Notes: generated by a model from the letters alone, not told the origin. A DNA stretch of 64,000 nucleotides from Ligilactobacillus salivarius DSM 20555 = ATCC 11741 (GCF_001435955.1 NZ_AYYT01000001.1:180106-244105); one strand, 5' to 3'; positions 19,113 to 29,504 are shown, counted from the stretch's first letter. Program-made: numbers and translations.

Positions 19113-19391
19113 TCAATCAAAATCTTCTAAATTTTCTCTTGCTGTACCTCTAACTTGTTCTAAATCCTTATCAATTTCTTTACGAGGTGAAATTTCAACC
19201 TTCGATACAAATTTCATGCTTTTTAGTTTATGCAAAGCTTCATTAACATCCTCAGCGTTCATATAAATTAAAACATATTTCATCTTTCGAGATACATAGT
19301 GAATAGTTCCAAATTTCCGTAATTGTTTACTTTGTTTTAAATGTTTCAAATAAACAATTACTCCCTGGCGTTCTACTCTTTTAAATTCCAT
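19113..19391 (-). CDS. YlbG family (DUF2129) protein
   Basis: A small soluble protein of unknown function, 92 residues when started at the ATG at 19391. The GTG that opens the longer frame at 19403 lies inside the GAGGTG ribosome site and cannot be the start. The pattern RVERQGVIVYLKHLKQ with GTIHYVSRKMKYVLIYMN is the YlbG signature. It heads the ylbG-rsmD-coaD-sepM unit, suggesting a housekeeping role connected with translation, but nothing in the sequence proves it. Confidence 0.87.
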   Translation of the reverse strand: MEFKRVERQGVIVYLKHLKQSKQLRKFGTIHYVSRKMKYVLIYMNAEDVNEALHKLKSMKFVSKVEISPRKEIDKDLEQVRGTARENLEDFD

Positions 19392-19508
19392 TATTTTACA
19401 CACCTCACTTTAAAATAAAAGTTTTCAGGTTTTAATACAATCATATCAAATTATACTTGATATATGCTAAAAATTCAGTGAAAAAATCTTTTAATTCCAT
19501 ATGAAATT

Positions 19509-19541
19509 AAAAAAGTGAGAAGAAACTTCTTCCCACTTCTA
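19509..19541 (-). terminator. Terminator of ftsW-pycA
   Basis: An imperfect hairpin (AAGTGGGAAGAAG with its CTTCTCACTT partner) followed by a T-run on the minus strand, just after the pycA stop. Confidence 0.75.
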
Positions 19542-19550
19542 AAATGATTA

Positions 19551-22500
19551 TTAGTTTTTGTCCAATTCCAATAATAAATCTTGACTTTCAAGAACATCGC
19601 CATTTTTAACATATACATGACTAACTTTTCCATCAAATGGAGCCTTAATTGTTGTTTCCATCTTCATAGCTTCAGTAACAATTAATGCTTCACCCTTCTT
19701 AACTTCTTGACCCTTTTGTACTAATACTTCTAGTACTGATCCACTTAAAGTTGCACCTATATGACTTTCATTAGTTGGCTCTGCTTTAGGAATCTTCTTA
19801 ATCTTAGCTTCCTTACTCTTATCATGAACAATAATTTGAATATTTTGACCATTTAATGAGAAAAATAAGCTACGATTTCCTTCCTCATCAGCTTCTGAAA
19901 CAGAATCTAGACGAATTATAATACTACGTCCTGGTTTAAAGTCAACATGAATTGTTTCCCCTTCACGCATTCCTTGATAGAAAGTAATTGTATCTAAATC
20001 ATGCATAGAACCAAAACGTTTTACGTTGTTAATATAATCTATGAAGACTTCTGGATATAGGATATAACTTAAAACTTCTTCCTTTGTAGGATTACGTTTA
20101 ATCTTATCTTTTAATTCATCAGCTACTTCATCAAAGTCAACTGGCTTAGCTAAACTACCTGGGCGCACTGTGATTGGCTTCTTACCTTTAAGCACAAGTT
20201 CTTGCAGTTTCTTAGGAAATCCACCAACTGGTTGGCCCAAATCGCCTGCAAAGAAATCTACAACTGATTTAGGAAAATCTAAAGTTTTACCTCTTTCAAA
20301 GATTGACTTTTCGTCTAAATTATTTTGAATCATAAAGATTGCAAAATCACCCACAACTTTTGAACTTGGAGTAACTTTAATGATATCACCTAATAACTTA
20401 TTAACAGTTCTGTACATTGACTTAACTTGTTCAAAATCATCAATACCTACTGCCTTTGCTTGTTGTTGTAAATTAGAATATTGTCCACCCGGCATTTCTG
20501 TTTGATAAATATCCGTTTGTGGAGATGTAGTTCCATTCATAAAGTCTTGATAGAATGGCTTAATTCCACTCCAATAACGATTCAATGTTTCAACATTATC
20601 AATATTTAGTTCTGGCTGACGAGCGTTCCCTTCTAATGCGTAATACAAACTACTCATACTTGGTTGACTTGTTGTACCAGAAAGTGAACTAGTTGCAACA
20701 TCAATAATATCAACTCCACCGCGAACAGCTTGCACATATGTTGCTACACCATTACCTGTTGTATCATGTGTATGTAAATGTATTGGCACATTAACTTGTT
20801 CTTTCAATGTACTAATTAATTCATAAGCAGCATTTGGTTTTAGAAGTCCTGCCATATCTTTAATACCGATAATATGCGAACCCATTGCTTCTAATTCCTT
20901 AGCTAAGTTGACATAGTAGTCTAAACTATACTTATTATTCTCAGGAGTTAAAATATCTCCAGTATAACACATTGTCCCTTCTGCTATCTTTCCAGCATCG
21001 CGAACAAACTCTATACTCTTTTCCATTTGATCTGTCCAGTTAAGACTATCGAAAATTCTAAATACATCAATTCCATGTTTTGCACTTTCATTGACAAATT
21101 CTCTTAATACATTATCAGGATAATTCTTATATCCTACAGCATTAGAACCTCTCAATAGCATTTGTAGCAAAGTATTAGGCATTTTCTCACGAATAATATC
21201 TAATCTATCCCATGGGCTTTCATTTAAGAAACGATACGCTACATCAAAAGTAGCTCCACCCCAAACCTCAGCAGAAAATACATGAGGTAAAGCTGTATCA
21301 TATTTTTCAATTACCGGAAGCATATCTTTAGTACGCATTCTAGTTGCAAATAAACTTTGGTGGGCATCTCTCATTGTTGTATCTGTTATTAATACCTTTT
21401 CTTGTTTATTTACCCAATTGGCTAAAGCATCAACTCCACCATTATCAAATACTGATTTTGCATTTTCTACTTTACTTTCAGATACAAAATTCTTATCCAA
21501 TTTAATATCAGGGACAAATACTTTACGATGATGTTTTGTGCCTGGGAATCCGTTAACAGTAACATCACCAATATACTTCAATAATTGGTTATTATTGTTA
21601 CTGCTACGATTAAATTCAAATAACTCTGGTGTGTTATCAATAAATGTAGTGCGTGCATCGCCTGCAACGAAAACAGGATGGTTCAACACGTTACGCATGA
21701 ATTTAATATTTGTTTTAACACCTCGAATTCTAAATTCATTAAGCACTCTGTTCATACGCTTAATAGCTTCTTTAAAGTTTCGTGCTTGAACACAAGCCTT
21801 AACCAATAAAGAATCATAAAAAGGTGTTATTACTGCTCCAGCATATACATTACCACCATCTAGGCGAACACCAAAACCACCTGGTGAACGGTATGTTTCC
21901 AATTTACCTGTATCTGGCATAAAATTATTTTCTGGATCTTCAGTTGTAATACGACATTGGATTGCTATACCTTGGCTTGTTAATTCTTCTTGTTTTGGTA
22001 ACTCTAAATCATTATACAAGTCTTTACCTTCAGCAATTTGAATTTGTGATTGTACAATATCAACACCTGTGATCATTTCTGTAACAGTATGTTCTACTTG
22101 AACACGTGGATTTACTTCAACAAAGTAAAAATCATCTTCAGTTACTAAAAATTCTACTGTTCCAGCATTATAGTAGTTTACAGATTTCGCCAAATTAACT
22201 GCAGCTTCACAAATTTCTTTGCGACGTTCTTGTGACAAAGTTATGCTTGGGGCAAATTCTATAACCTTTTGATTACGACGTTGTACAGAACAGTCTCTTT
22301 CAAAAAGATGCATTACATTTCCATGTTTATCTGCTAAAATTTGAACTTCTATATGTTTAGGGTTAACAATCATTTTTTCAACATAAAGTTCATCATCACC
22401 AAATGATTGGTTAGCTTCACTTCTAGCGCGTTCATATGCCTCGCGTAATTCTTCTTTACGTTTAACAATTCTCATACCACGGCCACCGCCACCCATTGCT

Positions 22501-22976
22501 GCTTTAATCATAATAGGATAACCGTGTTTATCTGCAAACTTTTCAACATCTTTAAGTGATTTTACTGGATCATTCGTTCCCGGAATAGTATGTAAACCAG
22601 CAGAATTAGCAACATTACGAGCTTCTACTTTATCACCAAAAATACGTAGATGTTCCACTGATGGTCCAATAAATGTAATTCCATTTTCTTCACATTTTTG
22701 AGCAAATTCTTCATTTTCAGCTAAAAATCCATAACCTGGATGAATTGCATCAGCATTGGTCATTTTAGCTATTCGAATTATGTCATTGATATCTAGATAA
22801 GCTTCAATAGGTTTTTTACCACTACCTACTAAGTAAGCTTCATCAGCTTTAAAACGATGAACACCATATTCATCTTCCTTGGCATAAATAGCTACCGTTT
22901 TTAATCCTAGTTCATGACATGCTCTAATAATACGAATTGCAATTTCGCCACGATTAGCAATTAATACTTTTTCCAC
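19551..22976 (-). CDS. pycA: Pyruvate carboxylase
   Basis: A single-chain biotin enzyme of 1141 residues that carboxylates pyruvate to oxaloacetate. The N-terminal biotin carboxylase domain (about 1-450) carries the glycine-rich KAAMGGGGRGMR ATP loop. The carboxyltransferase domain (about 530-800) starts ITDTTMRDAHQS and contains GTMCYTGDI. The C-terminal carrier domain has EAMKMET with the biotinylated Lys at about 1105. It replenishes oxaloacetate for aspartate synthesis in bacteria with an incomplete citrate cycle. It follows ftsW by 30 bp, an order also seen in Bacillus. Confidence 0.98.
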   Translation of the reverse strand: MEKVLIANRGEIAIRIIRACHELGLKTVAIYAKEDEYGVHRFKADEAYLVGSGKKPIEAYLDINDIIRIAKMTNADAIHPGYGFLAENEEFAQKCEENGITFIGPSVEHLRIFGDKVEARNVANSAGLHTIPGTNDPVKSLKDVEKFADKHGYPIMIKAAMGGGGRGMRIVKRKEELREAYERARSEANQSFGDDELYVEKMIVNPKHIEVQILADKHGNVMHLFERDCSVQRRNQKVIEFAPSITLSQERRKEICEAAVNLAKSVNYYNAGTVEFLVTEDDFYFVEVNPRVQVEHTVTEMITGVDIVQSQIQIAEGKDLYNDLELPKQEELTSQGIAIQCRITTEDPENNFMPDTGKLETYRSPGGFGVRLDGGNVYAGAVITPFYDSLLVKACVQARNFKEAIKRMNRVLNEFRIRGVKTNIKFMRNVLNHPVFVAGDARTTFIDNTPELFEFNRSSNNNNQLLKYIGDVTVNGFPGTKHHRKVFVPDIKLDKNFVSESKVENAKSVFDNGGVDALANWVNKQEKVLITDTTMRDAHQSLFATRMRTKDMLPVIEKYDTALPHVFSAEVWGGATFDVAYRFLNESPWDRLDIIREKMPNTLLQMLLRGSNAVGYKNYPDNVLREFVNESAKHGIDVFRIFDSLNWTDQMEKSIEFVRDAGKIAEGTMCYTGDILTPENNKYSLDYYVNLAKELEAMGSHIIGIKDMAGLLKPNAAYELISTLKEQVNVPIHLHTHDTTGNGVATYVQAVRGGVDIIDVATSSLSGTTSQPSMSSLYYALEGNARQPELNIDNVETLNRYWSGIKPFYQDFMNGTTSPQTDIYQTEMPGGQYSNLQQQAKAVGIDDFEQVKSMYRTVNKLLGDIIKVTPSSKVVGDFAIFMIQNNLDEKSIFERGKTLDFPKSVVDFFAGDLGQPVGGFPKKLQELVLKGKKPITVRPGSLAKPVDFDEVADELKDKIKRNPTKEEVLSYILYPEVFIDYINNVKRFGSMHDLDTITFYQGMREGETIHVDFKPGRSIIIRLDSVSEADEEGNRSLFFSLNGQNIQIIVHDKSKEAKIKKIPKAEPTNESHIGATLSGSVLEVLVQKGQEVKKGEALIVTEAMKMETTIKAPFDGKVSHVYVKNGDVLESQDLLLELDKN

Positions 22977-23006
22977 TCGTCTTCACTCCTATTCCGAAAA
23001 CTTAAA

Positions 23007-24212
23007 CTATTTCTTCAACTCCATATTTAAAAACATGTTTCTTGCTGTATGTCTCTTCTCATTTGCTGAAATATTCATTACCATTCCTAAAGCCATAGAC
23101 AATACCACCATACTTGAACCACCATAAGAAATAAAAGGCAATGTAACACCTGTAATAGGTAGTAGTCCATTAACAGCGCCAATATTAAATATTGATTCTA
23201 CTGTAAAAAATGTCGCTACTCCGTAACAAACTAAGGTATTGAAAGTATTATTAGATCTTATACCAATCAAAATTATTCTTAAAATTATAAAAAATAGTAA
23301 CCCTAAAACCACTAAAACTCCTATAAATCCTAGTTCTTCTGCAATGATTGCCAATATAAAATCTGTATAGGGTTCTGGTAAATATCCTCTTTTTTGAATA
23401 CTATTTCCCAGTCCTACTCCAAACAATCCTCCGTTACTGATAGCGTAAAAAGAATTAACTAACTGTTTACCACTTGTAGTTGCATATGTAAATGGATCAA
23501 AATAACCCTCAAAACGCTTATACATATACTCAACTTTACTTCCCTTAAATGGATTAATTGCATGGATAGCCATAACTGTAAGTGCTATTATTGAAATTGC
23601 TACTCCCAAAATTCCTATACTTGCTCTCCAATTTTTAGAATTGGCCAAAATAAGAACTAAACAAATTGCAGCACAAATTGTAGCGCCACCAGTATCAGGT
23701 TCAATTGCAATTAAGGCCAAAATTGGTAAGATATTTACTGCCAAATTTTTTCGCGTAGTCGTACGTTTATGTTTTCCTAAATAAATATCAGCTTCTCTTT
23801 TTGAAAAAGCTTTAGAAATCGCAACTACCAAGTAAAGCTTAGCTATCTCTGCTGGCTGAATACTAAATGAACCTAATGTAATCCAACCGTTAGCACCATT
23901 AATAGCACCAAATAAAAACTTAGCCATCATCAGGAGAATTATTACAGTCCAATATCCAAATCTTAGGACATTTTTACTAACCCAAAATTTTGGATTCATA
24001 TGACTAAAAATTAAAGTTAATGTAATCCCTATTCCAACAAAAATTATTTGCTTAAAGAGATAAGAAGTTGCTTTAACTCCGACATAAGTAAGGTTAATCG
24101 CACTAGCAGAGTAAACCATTACAATGCCAATAAGACATAAAATTAAATACGGTATAAATAATCCATAGTCGAAATATTTTAACTTTTCTTTTAACTTATT
24201 CTTCATTATCAA
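23007..24212 (-). CDS. ftsW: Septal peptidoglycan polymerase FtsW
   Basis: A SEDS-family integral membrane glycosyltransferase of 401 residues with about ten hydrophobic helices. Diagnostic segments are VMVYSAS, NGANGWITLGSFSIQPAE, YTDFILAIIAEELGF and LPFISYGGSS. FtsW rather than RodA is favoured by the adjacency to pycA. The frame opens at TTG (24212), nine bases after AAGGA; the ATG two codons on (24206) has a poorer spacing, so a TTG start is likely. No clear promoter was pinned down in the AT-rich 290 bp upstream, which holds no gene. Confidence 0.92.
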   Translation of the reverse strand: MIMKNKLKEKLKYFDYGLFIPYLILCLIGIVMVYSASAINLTYVGVKATSYLFKQIIFVGIGITLTLIFSHMNPKFWVSKNVLRFGYWTVIILLMMAKFLFGAINGANGWITLGSFSIQPAEIAKLYLVVAISKAFSKREADIYLGKHKRTTTRKNLAVNILPILALIAIEPDTGGATICAAICLVLILANSKNWRASIGILGVAISIIALTVMAIHAINPFKGSKVEYMYKRFEGYFDPFTYATTSGKQLVNSFYAISNGGLFGVGLGNSIQKRGYLPEPYTDFILAIIAEELGFIGVLVVLGLLFFIILRIILIGIRSNNTFNTLVCYGVATFFTVESIFNIGAVNGLLPITGVTLPFISYGGSSMVVLSMALGMVMNISANEKRHTARNMFLNMELKK

Positions 24213-24457
24213 TTCTTCAAATCCTTAACGATTTAAATTCCTCCTTTACCCTTAGATTTATTATAACATAACGTAATACTATGCAATAAAATGATTCTAT
24301 AAGAAAAGTATAAAGAATTAGATAATTCGCAAGTTAACGATATTTTTATCATATAAGTCTTTATTTTTTCGCATTTAAATGACTTAACACTATTATGTTA
24401 GCATATATTTTCGCTTTTATCAGTATTAATATAAAGATAATCAAAAAATAAACTACA

Positions 24458-24486
24458 AAAAAAGATAGGGTATAAAACCTATCTTT
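24458..24486 (-). terminator. Terminator of manXYZ
   Basis: A 9-bp stem (24486-24478 with 24469-24461) and a run of T on the minus strand, 19 bp after the manZ stop. Confidence 0.88.
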
Positions 24487-24504
24487 CTTAAATTAATTAT
24501 GAAA

Positions 24505-25425
24505 TTACATTAAACCAATAACGTGTGCAATAATACCTACAATGAAAATTCCCAAGATGATAACAATTGGAGAAACTTTCTTCTTCAATAACCACATACA
24601 TAAGAATGTTAGAAGTAAAGCTGCTAAACCAGGAATTAATTGATCCAAGTTATCTTGCAATGTTGTAACTTTAATCTTATCTAAGGACATGCCCTTACCC
24701 ATATTCCATTGAGTTAGAACTTCCTTGATTCCTTTAGCACCACTAGGAATGTGATCCCAGTCAATGTAACCACCTTTTTGCACAGGAGTCTTTGAAACAA
24801 CTGGTGTAAATTTAATACTTACCCAACGTTCAATTAAAGCACCTAGAACAAACATACCCATCATGGCAGCACCACGAGTAACTTTTTGCAATAATCCACC
24901 AGAAAGATCGTCTGTGATCTTAGAACCTGCACGGTAACCAAATTCTTGTGTATACCATAAGAATGCAATACGTAGAACATTCCAAAGTACGAAGAATAAG
25001 ATAGGTCCAACAATGTTTCCTGAAATAGCTAAGGAGGCACCTAATGCACCAATAATAGGACGAGCTGTAAACCAGAATACTGGATCACCAACACCAGCCA
25101 ATGGTCCCATCATACCAACTTTAACACCGTTAATAGCAACATCATCAACTGGAGCACCATTAGCACGATCTTCTTCAAGAGCTAATGTAACACCTAAAAT
25201 AGGAGCTGCTAAATATGGATGAGTATTAAAGAATTCCAAGTGACGCTTTAAAGCTGCAGCACGATCTTCTTTAGTAGTGTATAATTTCTTTAAAGCTGGA
25301 ATCATCGAGTAAGCCCAGCCACCATTTTGCATACGTTCGTAGTTCCATGATCCTTGAAGGAATGTTGAACGCCAACAAACAGCCATACGATCTTTTTTAC
25401 TTAATGTAACTTTCTTTTCAGCCAT
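24505..25425 (-). CDS. manZ: Mannose-family PTS component IID
   Basis: A 306-residue membrane subunit of the mannose/glucose phosphotransferase channel; together with IIC it forms the sugar-transport unit. The N-terminus is cytosolic (WRSTFLQGSWNYERMQNGGW is a hallmark), GPLAGVGDPVFWFT lies mid-protein, and the C-terminus is hydrophobic. The length is typical. It lies 20 bp after manY. Such systems are the main glucose/mannose porters of lactobacilli and also serve as receptors for class IIa bacteriocins. Confidence 0.95.
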   Translation of the reverse strand: MAEKKVTLSKKDRMAVCWRSTFLQGSWNYERMQNGGWAYSMIPALKKLYTTKEDRAAALKRHLEFFNTHPYLAAPILGVTLALEEDRANGAPVDDVAINGVKVGMMGPLAGVGDPVFWFTARPIIGALGASLAISGNIVGPILFFVLWNVLRIAFLWYTQEFGYRAGSKITDDLSGGLLQKVTRGAAMMGMFVLGALIERWVSIKFTPVVSKTPVQKGGYIDWDHIPSGAKGIKEVLTQWNMGKGMSLDKIKVTTLQDNLDQLIPGLAALLLTFLCMWLLKKKVSPIVIILGIFIVGIIAHVIGLM

Positions 25426-25445
25426 TATACTCTTCCTCCTTCATC

Positions 25446-26246
25446 TTAGTAGTCATCTAAAATATCGCCAAGTGGATCTCCAGTATTGCTTGAACCACCA
25501 TTGCCTGAACCACCCTTAGATTCTAATTCTAAGTAGATTAAAGCAAAAGCAATACCTAAAGCACCAATAGCAATTAATGTCAATTGAGAAACTGCAGCAA
25601 TAACAAAACCAATGATGAAGAATGGCCATACTTCACGAGATGCCATCATATTGATAACCATAGCATAACCTACGGCAACAACCATACCACCACCGATTGC
25701 CATACCATCTGTTAACCAAGCTGGCATTGATTCTAGGAATGAACGTACAGCACTTGTTGGAATAACTAATAAGAATGCAGCTGGTAATGCGATACGTAAA
25801 CCTTGTAATAGTAAGGCAATAAATTGCCAAACTTCAATACCGCGGAAATTACCTTTTTCAGCTTCTTTATCCATAATGTGAATAATAGCAACAGAAATTG
25901 TACGAACAATCATTGTTAAGAATAGACCAGCAACAGCTAAAGGAATAGCAACAGCAATAGCTGTACTGATTCCTGCTGTACCTTGACCACCTTTAACCAA
26001 AATAATAGCAGATGCAACAGCAGCCAAAGCAGCATCAGGAGCAACAGCAGCCCCAATGTTAGCCCAACCTAAAGCGATCATTTGCAAAGATCCACCTAAC
26101 ATAATTCCGGCAGTTAAATTACCTGTAACTAAACCAATTAATGTACATGCAATTAATGGTTGATGGAATTGGAATTGATCCAAAATACCTTCCAATCCTG
26201 CAAAGAACGCTACAATAACAACTAAAATCATTGAAATAGCAGACAT
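25446..26246 (-). CDS. manY: Mannose-family PTS component IIC
   Basis: A 266-residue polytopic membrane protein. The DQFQFHQPLIACTLIGLVTG and GGSLQMIALGWANIGAAVAPDAALA segments are typical of EIIC-Man. The tail is rich in Gly and Ser (residues about 242-255) and ends in an acidic stretch, a common feature in lactobacilli. It is between manX and manZ with 20-bp gaps, one transcription unit. Confidence 0.95.
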   Translation of the reverse strand: MSAISMILVVIVAFFAGLEGILDQFQFHQPLIACTLIGLVTGNLTAGIMLGGSLQMIALGWANIGAAVAPDAALAAVASAIILVKGGQGTAGISTAIAVAIPLAVAGLFLTMIVRTISVAIIHIMDKEAEKGNFRGIEVWQFIALLLQGLRIALPAAFLLVIPTSAVRSFLESMPAWLTDGMAIGGGMVVAVGYAMVINMMASREVWPFFIIGFVIAAVSQLTLIAIGALGIAFALIYLELESKGGSGNGGSSNTGDPLGDILDDY

Positions 26247-26266
26247 GAGATATTTCCTCCTTAATT

Positions 26267-27259
26267 TTAATTACCTTGATTTACAAGGTCTTGTGCCTTC
26301 TTTAATAAGTTATCCATATTTTCTGGAGAACTAGAAGGAACTTTGCGGACATCAAATTTTACGCCCAATTTCTTGAGTTCATTAAATGTATCAATATCCT
26401 TTTGATCCATAGCAAGAACTTGGTTAACGTTAACCTTGCCATCGCTATAAGCCATTGAACCAACGTTGATTTCTTTGATATCAACGCCACCTTTAATTGC
26501 TTCAAGAGCATCTTGAGGTGTTTCAAATAAAAGCATTGCCTTTGTGTTACCAAAACGAGGATCTTTAGCTACTTCAATCATCTTCTTAATTGGAACAGTA
26601 TTAGCATGTACACCACTTGGGGCAGCTTGAGCAATCATGTTCTTACGTAATTTATCTTTAGCAACACTGTCAGATACAACAATGATGCGATTTGGATTCA
26701 TTGCTTTAGTCCATCCTGTAGCAACTTGTCCATGAAGTAAACGTGTATCAATACGTGCTAAAACATATTTGATCTTACCATCACCGATAACAGTGCCTTC
26801 AGGAATAGCTCCAGTTGGTTGACCAGAAGCTGCTGCTTGTTTAGGTGCTTCTTTAGGTTGTAATGATTCAGGCATTACTTTAACACCATCTTTAGCTGTT
26901 TCAATAATATGAGCAGCAATTTCATGTGCAGACTCCATAGAGAAACGTGATGCATAAGCTTCGATAACCATTGGCAAGTTCATGCCTGCAACAATTGCCC
27001 ACTTATCTTTGTGTTGTTCAACCAAGTTGTTTGCTTGATTGAAAGGAGTTCCTCCCCAAAGATCAACCAAGAAAAGGATTTCATCTTGATTATCAAAAGA
27101 TTCAATAGCCTTTTCCATCTTAGCACGCACATCATCTGGACCTTCATCAGGCTTTAAAATAACATGTGCTACGTTTTCTTGCTTGCCAAAAATCATTTCA
27201 CCAGATTGATAAATACCATCGGCAAAGCCACCATGACTAGCTAGGATAATCCCTACCAT
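26267..27259 (-). CDS. manX: Mannose-family PTS fused IIAB component
   Basis: A 330-residue cytosolic phosphotransferase subunit. The IIA domain (1 to about 130) has phospho-His9 in ILASHGGFADG. A flexible Ala/Gln/Pro-rich linker (about 131-160) leads to the IIB domain, with His176 in RIDTRLLHGQVATGW. Phosphate passes from HPr to IIA, then IIB, then the sugar. The fused form is usual in lactobacilli. It is the first gene of manXYZ and has an AGGAGGTAAG site. Upstream are a promoter and a possible cre site. Confidence 0.96.
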   Translation of the reverse strand: MVGIILASHGGFADGIYQSGEMIFGKQENVAHVILKPDEGPDDVRAKMEKAIESFDNQDEILFLVDLWGGTPFNQANNLVEQHKDKWAIVAGMNLPMVIEAYASRFSMESAHEIAAHIIETAKDGVKVMPESLQPKEAPKQAAASGQPTGAIPEGTVIGDGKIKYVLARIDTRLLHGQVATGWTKAMNPNRIIVVSDSVAKDKLRKNMIAQAAPSGVHANTVPIKKMIEVAKDPRFGNTKAMLLFETPQDALEAIKGGVDIKEINVGSMAYSDGKVNVNQVLAMDQKDIDTFNELKKLGVKFDVRKVPSSSPENMDNLLKKAQDLVNQGN

Positions 27260-27389
27260 TTGTCTTACCTCCTATAAAATAAAGTGAAACCACATCTCCA
27301 AACTAATAAAGCCTTTTCATTCAATAGCAAAAAATAAAAACATTATAAGTGCTCATGTTGGAAATGTTGTTCCCTTGAAAACACTTACT

Positions 27390-27418
27390 ATAATATCATG
27401 AAATGTGATTATTGTCAT
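27390..27418 (-). promoter_or_regulatory. Predicted promoter of manXYZ
   Basis: On the minus strand -35 ATGACA (27418-27413), 17-base spacer, -10 TATTAT (27395-27390). I searched for a sigma-54 (-24/-12) promoter because many mannose PTS operons use one, and saw none. The rest of the 400-bp gap between typA and manX is AT-rich without a reading frame. Confidence 0.6.
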
Positions 27419-27507
27419 CAATTTCTTTAAAAATAATTAAAAATAATCAAAAAAACTTAGTTTCTAATTGTTTCTTAACTTAAACATGTGATTGGTACGT
27501 CCCAATT

Positions 27508-27522
27508 AAGAAAACGCTTTAT
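27508..27522. promoter_or_regulatory. cre-like sequence (possible CcpA site)
   Basis: AAGAAAACGCTTTAT agrees with the catabolite-responsive element consensus WTGNAANCGNWNNCW at all but two defined positions. It lies about 90 bp upstream of the manX -35. Weak single-site evidence. Confidence 0.3.
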
Positions 27523-27625
27523 GTCGCGTAAATACATTGTGTATCAAACATTTCATCAATCTAATGCTTTACTTCTATACATTATAGTTACTTATATTAT
27601 TATAATTTTATATCCGTATAAATAA

Positions 27626-27657
27626 GAAAAAGCCCGTAAATACTTACGAGCTTTTTT
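27626..27657 (-). terminator. Terminator of typA
   Basis: A 9-bp stem (27652-27644 with 27639-27631, one G-T pair) then a T-run on the minus strand, directly after the typA stop. Confidence 0.85.
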
Positions 27658-27662
27658 CTATA

Positions 27663-29504
27663 TTATTCTGTTGCTTTCTTAGCTTTTTTAGCAGCCTTTT
27701 CACGCGCATTTGTTTCCAAAATACGTTTACGTAAACGTATGGATTCTGGTGTAATTTCTAGAAGTTCATCTTCATTCAAGAATTCTAGAGATTCTTCCAA
27801 TGTCAAATGTGTTGGTTTCTTAATTGTTGCTGTTTGGTCTTTTGTAGCAGAACGAACGTTAGTCATGTTCTTACCCTTTGTAACGTTGACAGAAATATCA
27901 CGTTCACGTGAAGATTGACCTATAATCATACCTTCATAAACTTCTGTACCTGGATCTACAAAAATAGTTCCACGACCTTCAACACCCATAATTGCATATG
28001 TTGTTGTTTTTCCTTGATTAATTGATACTAATGCTCCATTACGACGACCTGGTTCCCATCCTCTAATAACTGGTTTATATTCAGAGAATGTATGGTTTAA
28101 AATACCGTATCCACGAGTCATTGACAAGAATTGTGAATCGTATCCAATTAAGCCACGTGTTGGCGTAGAGAATTCTAAACGTGTTTGACCATTATTACCA
28201 GTTTCCATGTTCAACATTTCACCTTTACGTTGAGCCATAGAATCAATAACCGCACCAGAATATTCATCAGGTGTATCAATAACAACACTTTCAAATGGTT
28301 CAGAAAGCTTACCATCAATTTCTCGATAGATTACCTTAGGACGAGATACAGCTAATTCGAATCCTTCACGACGCAATGTTTCAATTAAGATAGATAAATG
28401 TAATTCCCCACGACCTGATACAGTCCAAGCATCTGGAGATTCTGTATCTTCAACTTTTAATGAAACATCAGTATGAAGTTGAACTTTCAATCTATCTTCT
28501 AGCTTACGTGCAGTAACATTATCACCTTCACGTCCAACAAATGGAGATGTGTTAGTCATAAATGTCATTTGTAATGTAGGAGGATCAATACGAAGCAATG
28601 GTAATGCTTCTGGATGATCAACAGGACATACAGTTTCACCAACGAAAATATCTTCCATACCAGAAACTGCAATTAAATCGCCAGCTTTAGCTTCTTGAAT
28701 TTCCAAGCGTTTCAAACCAAAGAAACCAAATAACTTGGTTACACGGAAGTTCTTTTGAGAACCATCAAGTTTCATAACTGTTACTTGATCACCAACTTTG
28801 ATCTTTCCACGGAATACACGACCAATACCTACACGACCAACAAATTCGTTATAATCAAGCATTGCCACTTGGAATTGAAGTGGTTCATCTGAGTTATCAA
28901 TAGGAGCAGGAATCGTATTGATAATTGTATCAAAAATTGGATTCATTGTATGTTCTTGTGTCTCAGGATCAGAATCAAGAGAAGTTGTACCATTCATTGC
29001 AGAAGCGTAGATAACTGGGAAATCTAATTGATCTTCATCTGCTCCTAATTCAATGAATAAATCCAATACTTCGTCTACTACTTCTTCTGGACGAGCACCT
29101 GGACGGTCAATTTTATTAATAATAACAATTGGTGTTAAATGTTGTTCAAGAGCTTTCTTCAATACAAAACGAGTTTGTGGCATAGTACCTTCAAATGCAT
29201 CAACAATTAAAAGTACACCATCAACCATTTTCATGATACGTTCAACTTCTCCACCAAAGTCAGCGTGTCCAGGTGTATCTAAAATATTAATTTGTTTATC
29301 TCCATACTTAACAGCTGTATTCTTGGAAAGAATTGTAATACCACGTTCCTTTTCAAGATCATTGGAATCCAAAGCACGATCGCCAATGTCAGTATGTTCA
29401 TCTAATGTATCTGATTGCTTAAGTAATTCGTTAACTAAGGTTGTTTTACCGTGGTCAACGTGGGCAATAATTGCAACGTTACGAATATCTTCACGTCTTT
29501 TCAA
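27663..29504 (-). CDS. typA: Ribosome-binding GTPase TypA/BipA
   Basis: A translational GTPase of 613 residues related to EF-G that supports ribosome assembly and growth under stress. G1 is [10 protein letters not shown]3 is DTPGHADFGGEV and G4 is NKIDRPGA. The C-terminal domain holds the TypA-specific TRGYGILNH and RRNGALVS segments, and the Lys-rich tail is normal. An AGGGAAGAAA ribosome site precedes the ATG. It is monocistronic, with a terminator on each side. Confidence 0.97.
   Translation of the reverse strand: MKRREDIRNVAIIAHVDHGKTTLVNELLKQSDTLDEHTDIGDRALDSNDLEKERGITILSKNTAVKYGDKQINILDTPGHADFGGEVERIMKMVDGVLLIVDAFEGTMPQTRFVLKKALEQHLTPIVIINKIDRPGARPEEVVDEVLDLFIELGADEDQLDFPVIYASAMNGTTSLDSDPETQEHTMNPIFDTIINTIPAPIDNSDEPLQFQVAMLDYNEFVGRVGIGRVFRGKIKVGDQVTVMKLDGSQKNFRVTKLFGFFGLKRLEIQEAKAGDLIAVSGMEDIFVGETVCPVDHPEALPLLRIDPPTLQMTFMTNTSPFVGREGDNVTARKLEDRLKVQLHTDVSLKVEDTESPDAWTVSGRGELHLSILIETLRREGFELAVSRPKVIYREIDGKLSEPFESVVIDTPDEYSGAVIDSMAQRKGEMLNMETGNNGQTRLEFSTPTRGLIGYDSQFLSMTRGYGILNHTFSEYKPVIRGWEPGRRNGALVSINQGKTTTYAIMGVEGRGTIFVDPGTEVYEGMIIGQSSRERDISVNVTKGKNMTNVRSATKDQTATIKKPTHLTLEESLEFLNEDELLEITPESIRLRKRILETNAREKAAKKAKKATE

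Noticed and set aside
27300..27560. Sigma-54 promoter of manX
   Set aside because: A TTTTTTGC resembling the -12 part exists on the minus strand, but there is no GG at the required distance.
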